From Glaciecola sp947496235 (GTDB lineage Bacteria > Pseudomonadota > Gammaproteobacteria > Enterobacterales > Alteromonadaceae), in NCBI RefSeq assembly GCF_050306235.1, contig NZ_JBLWFH010000013.1:1-64000 (forward strand): 64,000 bases of DNA, in the 5' to 3' direction. The position numbers and the translations under genes are program-made. The notes below the pieces were generated by a model, which worked only from the letters and a program-made list of their open reading frames with translations, ran no database searches and was not told where the DNA came from. Positions 23,164 through 31,571 of this stretch are shown piece after piece; within the stretch, counting starts at the first letter, position 1; each line of letters begins with the position of its first letter.

Positions 23164-23682
23164 TTAAAATCCCGGATCCCATTCCACTGTAATGGTGTTT
23201 TCTTGTCTATTCACCTCAATTACAACTTGGTCGTAAATAAAGGGCAATAAACGTTCTTTTTGGCCAAAAGCATCTTTTGCATTGGCTTTTACTGTCATCA
23301 CATCGTTAGCACCGGTTTCAAACATTTGTTTCACAACGCCAAGGTCATACCCCTTTGTTGTAACCACCTGCATGCCAATTAAATCTTTCCAATAAAAGTC
23401 GTTATCCAATGCTGGCAACTGTGATTCTGCAACACTTATATCGAGATTCTTTATAAGTTCAGCATCTTCACGGTTGTCCACTCCAATCAGCTTTGCAATT
23501 AAGCTTTTGTTGTGGTGACGCCATTGTTCAACCTTAATTTCTCGATTATTGCCAAGTTGCCAAGGCGCATAATCGAATATATTTTCTGGATGCTGAGTAA
23601 AGCTGTTAATTTTGACCCAACCTTTCACGCCATAAGGCGCTCCGATTTTGCCAACTAATAACATGTCAGACGCTGAACTCAT
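23164..23682 (-). CDS. rimM: Ribosome maturation factor RimM
   Basis: RimM assists 30S head maturation by binding S19. The 172-aa product has the N-terminal RimM domain (LLVGKIGAPYGVKGWVKINSFT) and the PRC-barrel domain (DFYWKDLIGMQVVTTKGYDLGVVKQMFETGANDVM), ending in ITVEWDPGF. ATG at 23682 is chosen because a clear GGAG lies 6 nt upstream. The frame is open five codons further to another possible start. It sits between rpsP and trmD. Confidence 0.95.
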   Translation of the reverse strand: MSSASDMLLVGKIGAPYGVKGWVKINSFTQHPENIFDYAPWQLGNNREIKVEQWRHHNKSLIAKLIGVDNREDAELIKNLDISVAESQLPALDNDFYWKDLIGMQVVTTKGYDLGVVKQMFETGANDVMTVKANAKDAFGQKERLLPFIYDQVVIEVNRQENTITVEWDPGF

Positions 23683-23709
23683 CTTTACTCCAACCAAGCA
23701 AACTGCTTA

Positions 23710-23958
23710 TTAAGCAGCAGCTTTTGCATCCTTTACCAAGCGCGTAACACGGTCTGACAAACCAGCACCTTTGCTAACCCAGTACTCAACACGCTCAAGA
23801 TCAAGACGAAGTCTTTCTGCTTGGCCCGTTGCTGAAGGGTTAAAAAAGCCGATGTTCTCAATGAACTTGCCGTTGCGTGCACGGCGGCTGTCAGCCACAA
23901 CTACTTGATAAAATGGGTGCTTTTTAGCACCACCACGCTGTAAACGAATAGTAACCAT
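23710..23958 (-). CDS. rpsP: 30S ribosomal protein S16
   Basis: The 82-aa product begins MVTIRLQRGGAKKHPFYQVVVADSR and continues RNGKFIENIGFFNP, the defining S16 sequence. It is the first gene of the rpsP-rimM-trmD-rplS operon and has a strong promoter about 75 bp upstream. S16 is needed for assembly of the 30S body. Confidence 0.98.
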   Translation of the reverse strand: MVTIRLQRGGAKKHPFYQVVVADSRRARNGKFIENIGFFNPSATGQAERLRLDLERVEYWVSKGAGLSDRVTRLVKDAKAAA

Positions 23959-24031
23959 ATATGCCTCAAACTCGTTGTAGCGTTACCGTTAACAAACCTT
24001 TAATGCACAATGCATGAAAAAAGGTGCGCGA

Positions 24032-24059
24032 ATTATACGTACTTGAGAGCAAATTGCAA
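24032..24059 (-). promoter_or_regulatory. rpsP operon promoter
   Basis: The minus strand carries -35 TTGCAA (24054-24059), a 16-bp spacer and -10 TATAAT (24032-24037), followed by a GC-rich CGCGC discriminator as in ribosomal-protein promoters. A roughly 70-nt leader separates it from the rpsP ATG. Confidence 0.75.
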
Positions 24060-24065
24060 TTTTTT

Positions 24066-25037
24066 TCAAGGATTAACTGAGGAATTGAAAAACACTATCC
24101 CATCCGGATTATTACCCGTAGGATAGCTTTCTATAATTTTCCGTTGGTGAATGTCGATAGCCACCACTTTATTTTGCAAATTCAGTGATAAATAAACAGT
24201 ATCAGTAGCCTCGTCTAAGGTGATGCCTTGAGGTCCGGCTTGTTCTCCCAAATCTATGCCGCCAAGCTCTTTAAAGGTAGTTGTATCAAAGAATCTGATG
24301 TTATGACGTCGAAAATCGGGCACCATTGCCACGCTTCCGTCACCGGAAAAAAGTACACGATAGGGAAATTCAAAGCCTTCGAATTGGGCAAGTTGCTCAT
24401 AAGTGGTCGAATTGAGAACCGTCACTAAACCACTCTTATTCGCGCCATACCAAAGTTGTTTCCCATCTGGACTAAGTTTGATTGCTTCAGGCATCTCTTC
24501 TGTAGCAATCTGCTTTTGCAACGAAAAATCATCTATTTTAATTTTGGAAATAGTATTAGATCTAATATTTGTAACGTAAGCAAAATCACTATTTTCAGCT
24601 GCACTTACCATATGTGGCGTGACTTTTTGTGTGTTTACCGTAGCGAGTATTTTTCCTGCTATGACATCCACCTTTATCAATTGTTGTGTAGGGCCTGAGG
24701 TCACTAATATCTGCTGTTCATTGGATAGCACATGAATCCCATGAGGACCTTGATACTGCGACAAATCGATGCGTTGTTGCACTTTAAAATTAACAAGATC
24801 AAAAACCGTCAATGAATTTCCACCGACAAAATCAGAACTCACCGCATATTTTCCATCAGCAACTAGCGCCAATTCGTGAGGCCCTTTGCCGGTTTCCAAT
24901 GTGTGGATTATTTTTTTGCTATTTACATCAATAATACTGACGCTGTTATCGCTTTTGTTCACCACAGCTAACATAGTTGAGTTTGCCCAAAGGTTAAAAC
25001 TCACAATAAAACTCAACACAAAAAAGATGTTTTTCAC
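24066..25037 (-). CDS. Secreted YVTN/YncE-like beta-propeller protein
   Basis: The 323-aa protein has a signal peptide (MKNIFFVLSFIVSFNLWA) and a seven-bladed propeller built from YVTN-type repeats. Visible repeats include SVSIIDVNSKKIIHTLETGKGPHELALVADGKYA-type units, AYVTNIRSNTISKIKID, LSPDGKQLWYGANKSG and DTVYLSLNLQNKVVAIDIHQRKII. Such proteins are periplasmic binding platforms of unknown ligand, and haem or metal ligands are not evident. It stands alone on the minus strand, divergent from the tonB-like gene. A precise function cannot be assigned. Confidence 0.75.
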   Translation of the reverse strand: MKNIFFVLSFIVSFNLWANSTMLAVVNKSDNSVSIIDVNSKKIIHTLETGKGPHELALVADGKYAVSSDFVGGNSLTVFDLVNFKVQQRIDLSQYQGPHGIHVLSNEQQILVTSGPTQQLIKVDVIAGKILATVNTQKVTPHMVSAAENSDFAYVTNIRSNTISKIKIDDFSLQKQIATEEMPEAIKLSPDGKQLWYGANKSGLVTVLNSTTYEQLAQFEGFEFPYRVLFSGDGSVAMVPDFRRHNIRFFDTTTFKELGGIDLGEQAGPQGITLDEATDTVYLSLNLQNKVVAIDIHQRKIIESYPTGNNPDGIVFFNSSVNP

Positions 25038-25167
25038 CCAAATATCCTTTTAATCATAGGAATAAGAAATGCCATTAAATCTTAGTAAAAATTTTTAAAA
25101 AAAGTTCACCCCTTTTTCATTTGTCTATCGTCTTGCTAAAGAACAGACAAAAAAAGGGGAACAAATC

Positions 25168-25809
25168 ATGAGTAGTTTACTACACAATCAACCGCCAGTT
25201 ATTACCGTGAAAAACCTAGCTAGAATTTTTATCCAATCAATAATAGCGCTGGGAGTAACTTTCATGCTATTTGCAGGTATGCAATATTTAATACAACAAG
25301 ATAATGCTGAGGTGCCAACACCCATTGCATACACCACTATCAACCCTATTTTCGAAGAAGTTGAAGAAAAAGTTATTACTAGAACACGTCCTGAGCCAAT
25401 GCCAGAGGTACAAAGCCTACCAGAAACCTCAATGCCAGAGCCTACGCCAGTGAAATCCACTGGGTTTTCTTCGGCCCCTAAAATAAGCATCCCCAAAGTC
25501 GGGATTCAAAATAGTTTTTCGTTAGGTCCAATTGAAAGTGGCGTACGACCATTGGTACGAAGACAACCCAAGTATCCTCCAGTTGCGGCGCGTGACGGCA
25601 TAGAAGGTTATGTGGTATTGTCTTTTTCTATCACCGCCTCTGGTACAGTAGACAATATTGAAGTCATTGAAGCACAACCCAAAGGCATTTTTGAAACCGA
25701 AGCAAAGCGAGCCTTGCGCAAATGGAAGTATCAACCGCAAATGCAAAATGGCGTAGTGACTGCAATGCATAATCAACAAGTCCAATTAGACTTTACAATG
25801 TCGCAGTGA
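25168..25809 (+). CDS. TonB-family energy transducer
   Basis: TonB couples the ExbB/ExbD proton motor to outer-membrane receptors. The 213-aa product has an N-terminal anchor (about 18-42), a Pro/Glu-rich periplasmic spacer (about 60-105, TRPEPMPEVQSLPETSMPEPTP) and a C-terminal TonB domain (about 125-213). The latter carries the typical PKYPPVAARDGIEGYVVLSFSITASGTVDNIEV and RKWKYQP. A good RBS (AAGGGGAAC) precedes the ATG. It is followed after 12 bp by a sigma factor gene and then an anti-sigma-like gene. No receptor, exbB or exbD is nearby. Confidence 0.88.
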   Translation: MSSLLHNQPPVITVKNLARIFIQSIIALGVTFMLFAGMQYLIQQDNAEVPTPIAYTTINPIFEEVEEKVITRTRPEPMPEVQSLPETSMPEPTPVKSTGFSSAPKISIPKVGIQNSFSLGPIESGVRPLVRRQPKYPPVAARDGIEGYVVLSFSITASGTVDNIEVIEAQPKGIFETEAKRALRKWKYQPQMQNGVVTAMHNQQVQLDFTMSQ

Positions 25810-25821
25810 TTTAACAGGCAG

Positions 25822-26406
25822 ATGATGTTAGGAAATATTGTTAGGGTTATTACTTCACCTTTTGCCACACAAGGACGCTTTGTTGATAAAGCAGAGCGTC
25901 ACCAAAAGGTAGTGCAAATACTTTATGAAAAACATGCCGATGCTATTTTTCATTTTCTCTTGACCATAAGCACCCATGCAACGGCACAAGATATTTCGCA
26001 ACAACTTTGGCTCAAATTATTAGAAAATCCCGATATTATTAAACGTCAGAACAACTTTGTAGCTTATATGTTTACCGCAGCCAGAAACGCAGTGATAGAT
26101 GAATACAAACGAAATAATAGGCTCACTGAACTTGATACCTCTTCTATGGAAACAAGCTCTATAGTTCACTCAGAAAATATAGACGATGTATTTGACAACG
26201 CATTATGCAACTTGCCCTTTTATCAACGTGAAGCTTTTTGCTTACAGCAAGAAGGTTTTAGTTTGCAAGAGATCGCTAACATTACCCATACAGAAAAAGA
26301 AACAGTGAAAACCCGGCTTCGATATGCGCGAAGTCAATTACAGCAAAGTTTAGCCGGTCTTTATCCTGATTCTACTAATGTTAAAAGCACTGAGGTGAAA
26401 AGATGA
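25822..26406 (+). CDS. ECF-type RNA polymerase sigma factor
   Basis: The 194-aa protein has sigma region 2 (about 28-95, YEKHADAIFHFLLTIS…DISQQLWLKLLENPDI…VAYMFTAARNAVIDEYKRNNR) and region 4 (about 130-185, LPFYQREAFCLQQEGFSLQEIANITHTEKETVKTRLRYARSQL). There is no region 1 or 3, which defines the ECF group. It begins 12 bp after the TonB-like gene and overlaps the next gene by 4 nt, so the three are one operon. A FecI-like role in controlling uptake genes is an inference from the TonB neighbour. Confidence 0.85.
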   Translation: MMLGNIVRVITSPFATQGRFVDKAERHQKVVQILYEKHADAIFHFLLTISTHATAQDISQQLWLKLLENPDIIKRQNNFVAYMFTAARNAVIDEYKRNNRLTELDTSSMETSSIVHSENIDDVFDNALCNLPFYQREAFCLQQEGFSLQEIANITHTEKETVKTRLRYARSQLQQSLAGLYPDSTNVKSTEVKR

Positions 26407-27008
26407 GTGACCATAATTCTCAAAAAGACGCTTTATCATCTCTGTACCAAAAGAGGAAAAAGCAACACTTGGCGCCTGAGAATTTAAAGCGCCGAGTATT
26501 CAACCATACCAACCAGAAACAAGATACTGGTTACTCTCTATTTTCGAATAAAAACCGTATTGTTTTAGCCTCTCTGGCAGTGGTGTTTGCTATCGCGTTT
26601 CTGCAATTACCTTCATTTAAAAACCAGCAGGCCCAATCTCCTTTGCTAATAGTGGAAGTGCATAGTTTAGCTGGGGAAAAAACCTCTATTGCTCAAGCTC
26701 ACCGCATTGAATACGAAAATTTACAGCAAAACCTAATTTTACGTCAGGATGCAAATAGAATTGCACATCAGCAACGAATGAGAGTGCTGGATACATCAGA
26801 TGGCATTACCTTAGTGGATTGCAATGCACAAGCTATTCAAATTACCCGTTCTTTATTAGATAGCCTTAACCAGAGTACTGAGACGGGTTCAATAGATACT
26901 AAACTTGCTAAAGGTAATATACTTGATTTGGGATTTGACGCGGGAGGCCATATTATAGCGGTCTCTTCTGCAGGAAATGCAGAGTTTTGCCCAGAGACCG
27001 CCGAATAA
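26403..27008 (+). CDS. Single-span membrane protein, probable anti-sigma factor
   Basis: The 201-aa product is not a recognisable family member. It has a charged cytoplasmic N-terminus (about 1-50, rich in K/R/Q), one transmembrane helix (about 53-70, RIVLASLAVVFAIAFLQL) and an extracytoplasmic tail with two cysteines (VDCNAQ and EFCPETAE). Size, topology and the 4-nt overlap with the ECF sigma gene are those of a membrane-bound anti-sigma factor. It ends 16 bp from the convergent ffh gene with no terminator between them. Confidence 0.6.
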   Translation: MSDHNSQKDALSSLYQKRKKQHLAPENLKRRVFNHTNQKQDTGYSLFSNKNRIVLASLAVVFAIAFLQLPSFKNQQAQSPLLIVEVHSLAGEKTSIAQAHRIEYENLQQNLILRQDANRIAHQQRMRVLDTSDGITLVDCNAQAIQITRSLLDSLNQSTETGSIDTKLAKGNILDLGFDAGGHIIAVSSAGNAEFCPETAE

Positions 27009-27024
27009 GGTGAGCTAGTTGAAC

Positions 27025-28413
27025 CTAACGTTTTGGTGGGAAACCGCCAAAACCACCGCCCATTCCGCCTGGTGGCATCATGCCGCCCATGCCACGCATC
27101 ATTTTCTTCATATTACCGCCACCCATTTTTTTCATCATCTTTTGCATTTGAGTGAATTGTTTTAGTAGTCGGTTTACATCTTGAATTTGCGTACCCGACC
27201 CAGCAGCGATACGTTTTTTTCGAGAGCCTTTAATCACGTCGGGGCGCTGTCTTTCGCCTGGCGTCATAGAGTTGATAATGGCTTCCATTTGAGTGAACTG
27301 TTTGTCATTAGCTTGTTCTTTAATCTTAGCTGACATGCCACCCATCCCAGGCAACTTGTCCATTAACGACATCATACCGCCCATGTTGCGCATTTGCTCT
27401 AGTTGTTCTTTAAAATCTTGCAGGTCAAAACCTTTACCTTTTTGTACTTTCTTAGCCAAGCGTTCAGCTTTGGAGCGATCGACTTTACGTTCAACTTCTT
27501 CAATTAAGCTAAGGACATCCCCCATTCCCAAAATACGAGATGCAATACGCTGAGGATGGAAAGGTTCAAGGGCATCTAGTTTTTCACCCATACCAAGGAA
27601 TTTAATGGGTTTTCCTGTGATATGTTTAACTGAAAGCGCTGCCCCGCCTCGTGCATCACCATCGGCTTTGGTTAGAATTACACCCGTTAAAGGTAGCGCT
27701 TCGTTGAAGGCTTTAGCCGTATTAGCAGCATCTTGACCTGTCATAGCGTCAACAACAAACAAGGTTTCGACTGGATTTACAGCGGCGTGAAGGTGTTTAA
27801 TTTCCTCCATCATTTTTTCATCAACGGCAAGTCGACCAGCGGTATCCACTATGAGCACATCAATAAACTTAAGCTTTGCGTGGGCGATTGCTGCATTCAC
27901 GATATCCACCGGCTTTTGCATAATAGTCGAAGGATAAAATTCTACGTCAACTTCATTCGCCAAGGTTTCTAGCTGTTTAATAGCTGCAGGTCGATAAACG
28001 TCAGCACTGACCACTAGTACTTTTTTCTTTTCTCGCTCTTTTAGATATTTTGAAAGCTTACCCACACTGGTGGTTTTACCTGCACCTTGTAAGCCCGCCA
28101 TCATAATTACGGCTGGCGGTTGAGCGTTTAAATTTAAACCGACAGTTTCAGCGCCCAACACTTGTTCAAGTTCAGTTTGAACAATTTTAATAAACATTTG
28201 CCCAGGTTTTAGGCTTTTACTGACCTCAACACCTAGTGCTCTTTCTTTCACTCTGGCGATAAAATCTTTAACAACTGGTAAAGCAACATCACCTTCAAGT
28301 AGCGCCATACGCACTTCTCGCAAGGTATCTTTAATGTTGTCTTCGGTGAGTCTTCCTTTGCCACTAATATTTTTTAGTGTCTGGCCTAATTTATCCGTTA
28401 AATTCTGAAACAT
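27025..28413 (-). CDS. ffh: Signal recognition particle protein Ffh
   Basis: Ffh is the SRP54 GTPase that, with 4.5S RNA, targets inner-membrane proteins to FtsY and SecYEG. The 462-aa product has the N domain, G1 GLQGAGKTTSVGKL, the DTAGR motif (IVDTAGRLAVDE), TKADGDARGGAAL and the Met-rich M domain (MRNMGGMMSLMDKLPGMGGM), with SGTQIQDVNRLLKQF for RNA binding. The Gly/Met-rich tail (GGMMPPGGMGGGFGGFP) is usual in this order. It is monocistronic and divergent from the ypjD-like gene. Confidence 0.97.
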   Translation of the reverse strand: MFQNLTDKLGQTLKNISGKGRLTEDNIKDTLREVRMALLEGDVALPVVKDFIARVKERALGVEVSKSLKPGQMFIKIVQTELEQVLGAETVGLNLNAQPPAVIMMAGLQGAGKTTSVGKLSKYLKEREKKKVLVVSADVYRPAAIKQLETLANEVDVEFYPSTIMQKPVDIVNAAIAHAKLKFIDVLIVDTAGRLAVDEKMMEEIKHLHAAVNPVETLFVVDAMTGQDAANTAKAFNEALPLTGVILTKADGDARGGAALSVKHITGKPIKFLGMGEKLDALEPFHPQRIASRILGMGDVLSLIEEVERKVDRSKAERLAKKVQKGKGFDLQDFKEQLEQMRNMGGMMSLMDKLPGMGGMSAKIKEQANDKQFTQMEAIINSMTPGERQRPDVIKGSRKKRIAAGSGTQIQDVNRLLKQFTQMQKMMKKMGGGNMKKMMRGMGGMMPPGGMGGGFGGFPPKR

Positions 28414-28482
28414 AAAATTACTAATTGTGTATGCAAAAATCTTAAGATGGAGTATACAATAAACACAATCAGAAACTAACCT

Positions 28483-28510
28483 TTGCGTTGAATTAACAAT
28501 AGATTATTAT
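28483..28510 (+). promoter_or_regulatory. possible promoter of the ypjD-like gene
   Basis: -35 TTGCGT (28483-28488), a 16-bp spacer and -10 TATTAT (28505-28510) lie about 36 bp before the ATG at 28546. Both boxes have one or two mismatches to consensus. Confidence 0.4.
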
Positions 28511-28545
28511 CTGTAGTTCATAATCGATAGGATTTATACGTCGCA

Positions 28546-29346
28546 ATGACATTATTACAACTTACATCGGGCTTAAGCATTCTCTGCTACTTAGCGTCTA
28601 GCGGTTTATTGGTCCGTCGTTTTTTCAGTCATACCTTGCAAAGCGCAAAAAAACCCATTGGTGTGCTTTTAATGGGTATCATATGTCATTTAGTGTTGAT
28701 TGTTTTTGCCATCGCTCACAATCAGGGTGAAAAACTTAGCTTAACCTTTGTGCTTTTAGTCATCGCTTGGTTAATTTCGTTTAGTATGTTTGTGGCCAAT
28801 AAATATATTCGCAATCTAGTCTTTTTGCCTATTGTCAGCCTGAGCGCTGCTATTTTCGTTAGCCTGTACGCTTTGTTCCCTATTACCACTGGTATAGATG
28901 CTAATATGAGTAGCGGTATGATAGTGCACATTAGTTTATCGATGTTGGCATTTGGTTTCTTAGGTATTTCAGCACTATACGCCTTACAATTGAGTTATAT
29001 TAACTATCAGCTTAAACATAAACGACATTCATTACTCAAAGATGATCTACCACCGCTAATGGCGGTGGAAGAAATTCTCTACAAATTGATGACGGTTGGC
29101 TCAGTGATATTAGCGGCGGCGCTAATATCCGGTTTTGCTTTTGTACCTTCCATGCTTGCGCATGGATATGCTCACAAAACAATTCTTTCTACCCTCGCCC
29201 TTTGCATTTTTGCTGGCGCACTTATTTATCATAAAATCCGTGGGCTTCGAGCCCGCACTGCAGTATGGATAAATATCATTGGTGTTAGCGTTTTAGCTTT
29301 GAGCTATTTTGGCTCACGTCTGGTGCAAGAGTTTCTTCTTGGATAA
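28546..29346 (+). CDS. ypjD: Inner-membrane protein YpjD, cytochrome c assembly (CcsA/HemX) family
   Basis: The 266-aa protein has about eight hydrophobic helices and the cytochrome-c-assembly family signature. The region AFGFLGISALYALQLSYINYQLK follows a conserved His (IVHISLSMLAFG), and further His residues sit between helices (PSMLAHGYAHKTILSTLAL). It always lies beside ffh and the corC-like gene in gammaproteobacteria, as here. The exact role of YpjD is not established; a haem-binding function is suggested only by family. Confidence 0.85.
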   Translation: MTLLQLTSGLSILCYLASSGLLVRRFFSHTLQSAKKPIGVLLMGIICHLVLIVFAIAHNQGEKLSLTFVLLVIAWLISFSMFVANKYIRNLVFLPIVSLSAAIFVSLYALFPITTGIDANMSSGMIVHISLSMLAFGFLGISALYALQLSYINYQLKHKRHSLLKDDLPPLMAVEEILYKLMTVGSVILAAALISGFAFVPSMLAHGYAHKTILSTLALCIFAGALIYHKIRGLRARTAVWINIIGVSVLALSYFGSRLVQEFLLG

Positions 29347-29408
29347 TGGTTATTATTTTGGCAATATCTGTGCAGCATCAAGCTTTTTTACTTCAAGGGA
29401 CAAGTTAA

Positions 29409-30701
29409 TTGGACCAGCTATCTGATACAACGTTAATTACAACTCTCGTAATTCTTATCATTCTCTCTGCGTATTTCTCAAGTTCGGAAACCGGCTTGAT
29501 GAGCATAAACCGCTATCGTCTTAAGCACTTGTCTAATGAGGGACACAAAGGTGCATTGCGAGTACAGACCCTTTTAGAGCGTCCAGATCGCTTAATCGGC
29601 TTAATTCTCATTGGAAATAATCTGGTCAACATCGGCGCAGCAACCATTGCTACTGAACTTTGTTTTAGATGGTTCGGGGATTTTTACGGTCCTTTAGTTG
29701 CTACCTTTGGTTTAACCTTAATTGTATTGGTGTTCGCTGAAGTTACTCCGAAAACCTATGCGGCCTTATATCCTGAAAAAATTGCTTTCCCAAGTTCAAT
29801 TTTATTACTGCCCTTAGCCATCATAATGACCCCTTTGGTTAAAGGCGTAAATGCAATTACTAACGGTATTCTCATGCTGTTTAGAATGAATCCTGTTGAT
29901 AGCGCGGGCGATTCACTTAGCCGTGAAGAATTGCGTACAGTGGTTTATGAAGCTGGTAGTTTGATTCCGAAAAAACACCAAGACATGTTGATAAGTATTT
30001 TAGATTTAGAAAACGTTACTGCTGAGGACATCATGGTACCTCGTAGTGACATTTTTGCTATTGACGTGAATGATGACTGGAAAATTATTCAGAAAAAACT
30101 CACCCATGCTCAACACACGAGAGTGTTGTTATATCGTGACAGTATTGACGATGCGGTTGGCTTTATGCACGTTAGAGATGCGCTGCGCTTGTTATCCAAA
30201 GATCAATTTACCAAAGCCACTATGTTACGAGCGGTAAGAGAAATTTATTTTACCCCTGAATCTACACCGTTACATAAACTCATGTTCAAATTTCAACAAG
30301 AACGTGAACGCATTGGCTTGGTGGTAGATGAATATGGAGATATTCAAGGCTTAGTTACGTTAGAAGATATTCTTGAAGAGATTATTGGTGATTTCACTAC
30401 CAATATGGTGCCCGATTACAGCAAAGAAGCCATTGTGCAACAAGATGGAAGTTACCTTGTTGACGGCAGTGCAAACGTACGTGAATTGAATAAGGAACTG
30501 GGTTGGACGCTTCCAATGGACGGCCCCAAAACCTTAAACGGGTTAGTTCTTGAGTATTTAGAAGATATTCCAGAGAACAATATCAGTATTCGGCTTGCCG
30601 GTTATCCCATGGAAATTGTCGACATCAGCGGTAATATGATAAAAACCGTGAGAATAATGCCAGAATATTACAAAGAGCCCACATCCGAAACCGCAGAATA
30701 A
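29409..30701 (+). CDS. CNNM/CorC-family membrane protein (YfjD-like)
   Basis: The 430-aa product has an N-terminal DUF21/CNNM transmembrane domain (about 8-150, with AYFSSSETGLMSINRYRLKHL). Two CBS domains follow (about 195-325, including DIMVPRSDIFAIDV and GLVVDEYGDIQGLVTLEDILEEIIGDF), then a C-terminal CorC/HlyC transporter-associated domain. Such proteins are linked to Mg2+/Co2+ efflux and Mg2+ homeostasis. The start is TTG at 29409 with AAGGGA 9 nt upstream. It follows the ypjD-like gene by 62 bp, the usual gammaproteobacterial pair. Confidence 0.9.
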   Translation: MDQLSDTTLITTLVILIILSAYFSSSETGLMSINRYRLKHLSNEGHKGALRVQTLLERPDRLIGLILIGNNLVNIGAATIATELCFRWFGDFYGPLVATFGLTLIVLVFAEVTPKTYAALYPEKIAFPSSILLLPLAIIMTPLVKGVNAITNGILMLFRMNPVDSAGDSLSREELRTVVYEAGSLIPKKHQDMLISILDLENVTAEDIMVPRSDIFAIDVNDDWKIIQKKLTHAQHTRVLLYRDSIDDAVGFMHVRDALRLLSKDQFTKATMLRAVREIYFTPESTPLHKLMFKFQQERERIGLVVDEYGDIQGLVTLEDILEEIIGDFTTNMVPDYSKEAIVQQDGSYLVDGSANVRELNKELGWTLPMDGPKTLNGLVLEYLEDIPENNISIRLAGYPMEIVDISGNMIKTVRIMPEYYKEPTSETAE

Positions 30702-30727
30702 GACACAGTGCAATGCATGAACAAAGA

Positions 30728-30910
30728 CTAACGAGCTAATTTTTTAGCTCTAGCTTTGTCCTTTATCACTTCTAACTTGCTGTTTAATTCAACTAATTTG
30801 TGCATAATGTTTTGCAGTTCCTCATCATCCTGAATATCAGAAGCCAGTACGTGCTGCTTTAACGCCATTTGCAACATTAATGGTAAAGATGATTGCGACA
30901 TAGTGGTCAA
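30728..30910 (-). CDS. Small conserved-looking hypothetical protein
   Basis: The 60-aa product is mostly helical (LQMALKQHVLASDIQDDEELQNIMHKLVELNSKLEVIKDKARAKKLAR in summary: amphipathic, with a K/R-rich end); I do not recognise a family. An AGGAG precedes the TTG start at 30910 by 4 nt and an ATG three codons later by 13 nt, so either may be used. It lies 7 bp downstream of sixA in the same direction, suggesting a two-gene operon. It converges on the corC-like gene. Confidence 0.55.
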   Translation of the reverse strand: MTTMSQSSLPLMLQMALKQHVLASDIQDDEELQNIMHKLVELNSKLEVIKDKARAKKLAR

Positions 30911-30917
30911 TTTACTC

Positions 30918-31406
30918 CTAGCTAATACTTTGTATCAATGCCAACTGAGTTCCTTGTTGGCTATCCACATCATAGTCAATAACGAGTATATCGGCAGTAG
31001 AAAAAATTCTTGCATTAAAACCACTACAAATCGCATCAGAAAATAGACTCACGAAAGGCATATGACTGACTAACAAGAGATTTTCTGGACAATCAGAACC
31101 TAAAGTAAGACCTTGAATATAATCTGTCGCTTGGCTAATATCTGCCTCTGGAGTAATGAGATCAGTGTCGAGTTTTCGACCGATTTGGATTTTCTTAGAA
31201 ACTTCCTGAAATGTTTGTTGTGTACGCAAGTAGGGACTAACCAATGCCAGCTCTATGATTGGCTTTTGCAAATCATTTTGCAGATATTCACTCAATCTTC
31301 GACCTGCAAAAGAGGCTTGAGTTTTCCCGAATCGCGTTAAACTGCGAGTTTCGTCTTCAGTATTATAGGCTTCAGCTTCGCCATGCCGCATGACAATTAA
31401 TTTCAT
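30918..31406 (-). CDS. sixA: Phosphohistidine phosphatase SixA
   Basis: SixA removes phosphate from histidine-phosphotransfer domains such as that of ArcB and from the nitrogen PTS. The 162-aa histidine-phosphatase-superfamily protein starts MKLIVMRHGEAE, with catalytic His8 in the RHG motif. It contains ALVSPYLRTQQTFQEV (second Arg) and LLLVSHMPFVSLFSDAIC (second catalytic His). Length matches E. coli SixA (161 aa). Confidence 0.92.
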   Translation of the reverse strand: MKLIVMRHGEAEAYNTEDETRSLTRFGKTQASFAGRRLSEYLQNDLQKPIIELALVSPYLRTQQTFQEVSKKIQIGRKLDTDLITPEADISQATDYIQGLTLGSDCPENLLLVSHMPFVSLFSDAICSGFNARIFSTADILVIDYDVDSQQGTQLALIQSIS

Positions 31407-31571
31407 ATCATTCTTCTAAAGAAATTACCAAAATAGGCGCTATATCTAGCAATAGCCGTTCGATTTATCATTTTATCCATTAACGACTGGTCACAAGAAA
31501 CCTTTACTTCTATAGTATGCTTCCTGAGGTCCTAGTCTAAAAATCGAAATTAATTTTTAAAGGATACGGTA

